Of a stretch of DNA of 55,374 nt, positions 54,929 to 55,374 are shown piece after piece; within the stretch, counting starts at the first letter, position 1, and each line of letters begins with the position of its first letter. Source of the DNA: Limnobacter sp. MED105 (lineage in GTDB: Bacteria; Pseudomonadota; Gammaproteobacteria; Burkholderiales; Burkholderiaceae_B); the NCBI RefSeq assembly GCF_000170915.1, contig NZ_ABCT01000017.1:1-55374 (forward strand), in the 5' to 3' direction. The notes beneath the pieces are model-generated. The model was not told where the DNA came from. It did not search any database and worked only from the letters and a program-made list of their open reading frames with translations. The position numbers and the translations under genes are program-made.

Positions 54929-55374
54929 ATGAGTATTCAAAGCTGGCCCAAACACGATCGCCCTCGCGAACGGTTAATCAAACAGGGCGCGCAAGCGCTT
55001 TCAGATGCTGAATTGCTTGCTATTTTTCTGCGCACTGGCTTGCCTGGAAAAAGTGCAGTCGACCTGGCCCGTGAAATGATCAGCCAGTTCGGCGGCCTGC
55101 AAAATTTAAACCGTGTTTCACTCGCTGAATGGATTCAAGTTCGCGGCCTTGGCGAAGCCAAATATGCACAGCTGCGCGCCTGCCTTGAAATGGCCAAACG
55201 ATGTTTAAGCCACGAATTGCAGGAAGCAGAACAAGGCCTCCTTGCTTCTCCCGACTTATTCGAGCAATTCGTGCGTGCGCAAATCGGATTAAGCGAAGTC
55301 GAGAATTTCCTTGTGATCGCCCTGGATAGCCAACTGAAAGTACTGGACCACAAAATACTCTCAAGCGGAACGGT
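54929..55374 (+). CDS. radC: RadC/YeeS-family JAMM-domain protein, 3' partial
   Basis: 148 codons are visible before the window ends. The N-terminal helical part reads RERLIKQGAQALSDAELLAIFLRTG, followed by the helix-hairpin-helix-like VRGLGEAKYAQLRACLEMAKR and the first strands of the MPN/JAMM domain (ENFLVIALDSQLKVLD). The catalytic HxHPxG motif would lie past the edge. Despite the name, RadC proteins have no settled role in DNA repair. Upstream ribosome site is weak. Confidence 0.9.
   Translation, partial: MSIQSWPKHDRPRERLIKQGAQALSDAELLAIFLRTGLPGKSAVDLAREMISQFGGLQNLNRVSLAEWIQVRGLGEAKYAQLRACLEMAKRCLSHELQEAEQGLLASPDLFEQFVRAQIGLSEVENFLVIALDSQLKVLDHKILSSGT

Overview
The window looks like one chromosomal segment of a Gram-negative betaproteobacterium. 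It has moderate G+C, lipobox-bearing lipoproteins, an RND efflux system, a class I fumarase, AMP-forming acetyl- and propionyl-CoA synthetases and an fkpB-ispH operon. A Burkholderiales member, possibly Limnobacter-like, fits; that placement is inferred from gene content alone. No phage, transposase, CRISPR array or plasmid gene is visible, so most of the window reads as ordinary chromosome with a few accessory islands.

Layout. (1) 1-2240: peroxide defence, the 3' part of ahpC plus ahpF, closed by a strong terminator. (2) 2241-5280: a minus-strand DUF3649 / PepSY / DUF3325 iron-assimilation cassette under a clear Fur-box promoter, divergent from a small secreted coiled-coil protein. (3) 5332-8252: a PhoD-like phosphatase and a DMT-family exporter. 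(4) 8261-11228: an orphan TadE/TadG pilus-type pair and a secreted Arg/Asp/His-repeat protein. (5) 11362-13686: four overlapping genes encoding a PA2779-like protein, a PA2778-like C39 peptidase lipoprotein, a SemiSWEET and an SDR. (6) 13709-16540: a type II NADH dehydrogenase and an unidentified secreted 474-residue protein. (7) 16759-21679: an adaptor - RND pump - TetR operon with a palindromic operator. (8) 21736-23498: FecCD-type permease and ATPase. (9) 23499-26457: copper homeostasis (cueR, copA, copZ) with two back-to-back CueR-type promoters.

(10) 26479-33176: methyltransferase, NSS transporter, alkyl-sulfatase lipoprotein, VOC protein, SAF-domain oxidoreductase and FrnE-like protein. 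(11) 33357-34073: a toxin-antitoxin pair and tRNA-Ser(GGA). (12) 34134-43410: short-chain acid use and the TCA cycle (solute symporter, acs, UPF0114 protein, fumarase, M48-like protease, prpE). (13) 43586-49453: a ferric-iron binding protein, a TetR regulator, a 392-bp non-coding stretch holding a long imperfect hairpin, and a MaoC / thiolase / two-domain FabG lipid module. (14) 49581-55374: GST, trhO, a CorC-like protein, ispH, fkpB, gloA and the 5' part of radC.

Functional themes are oxidative and metal stress (AhpCF, Fur- and CueR-controlled genes, FbpA-like protein), detoxification (RND pump, GST, glyoxalase, alkyl sulfatase) and acetate/propionate/fatty-acid metabolism. The features that standard gene families explain least are the long hairpin at 45588-45779, the leader hairpin of the FecCD permease, the PA2779/PA2778/SemiSWEET/SDR cluster, the orphan TadE/TadG pair and the secreted proteins at 4694-5278 and 15116-16540.
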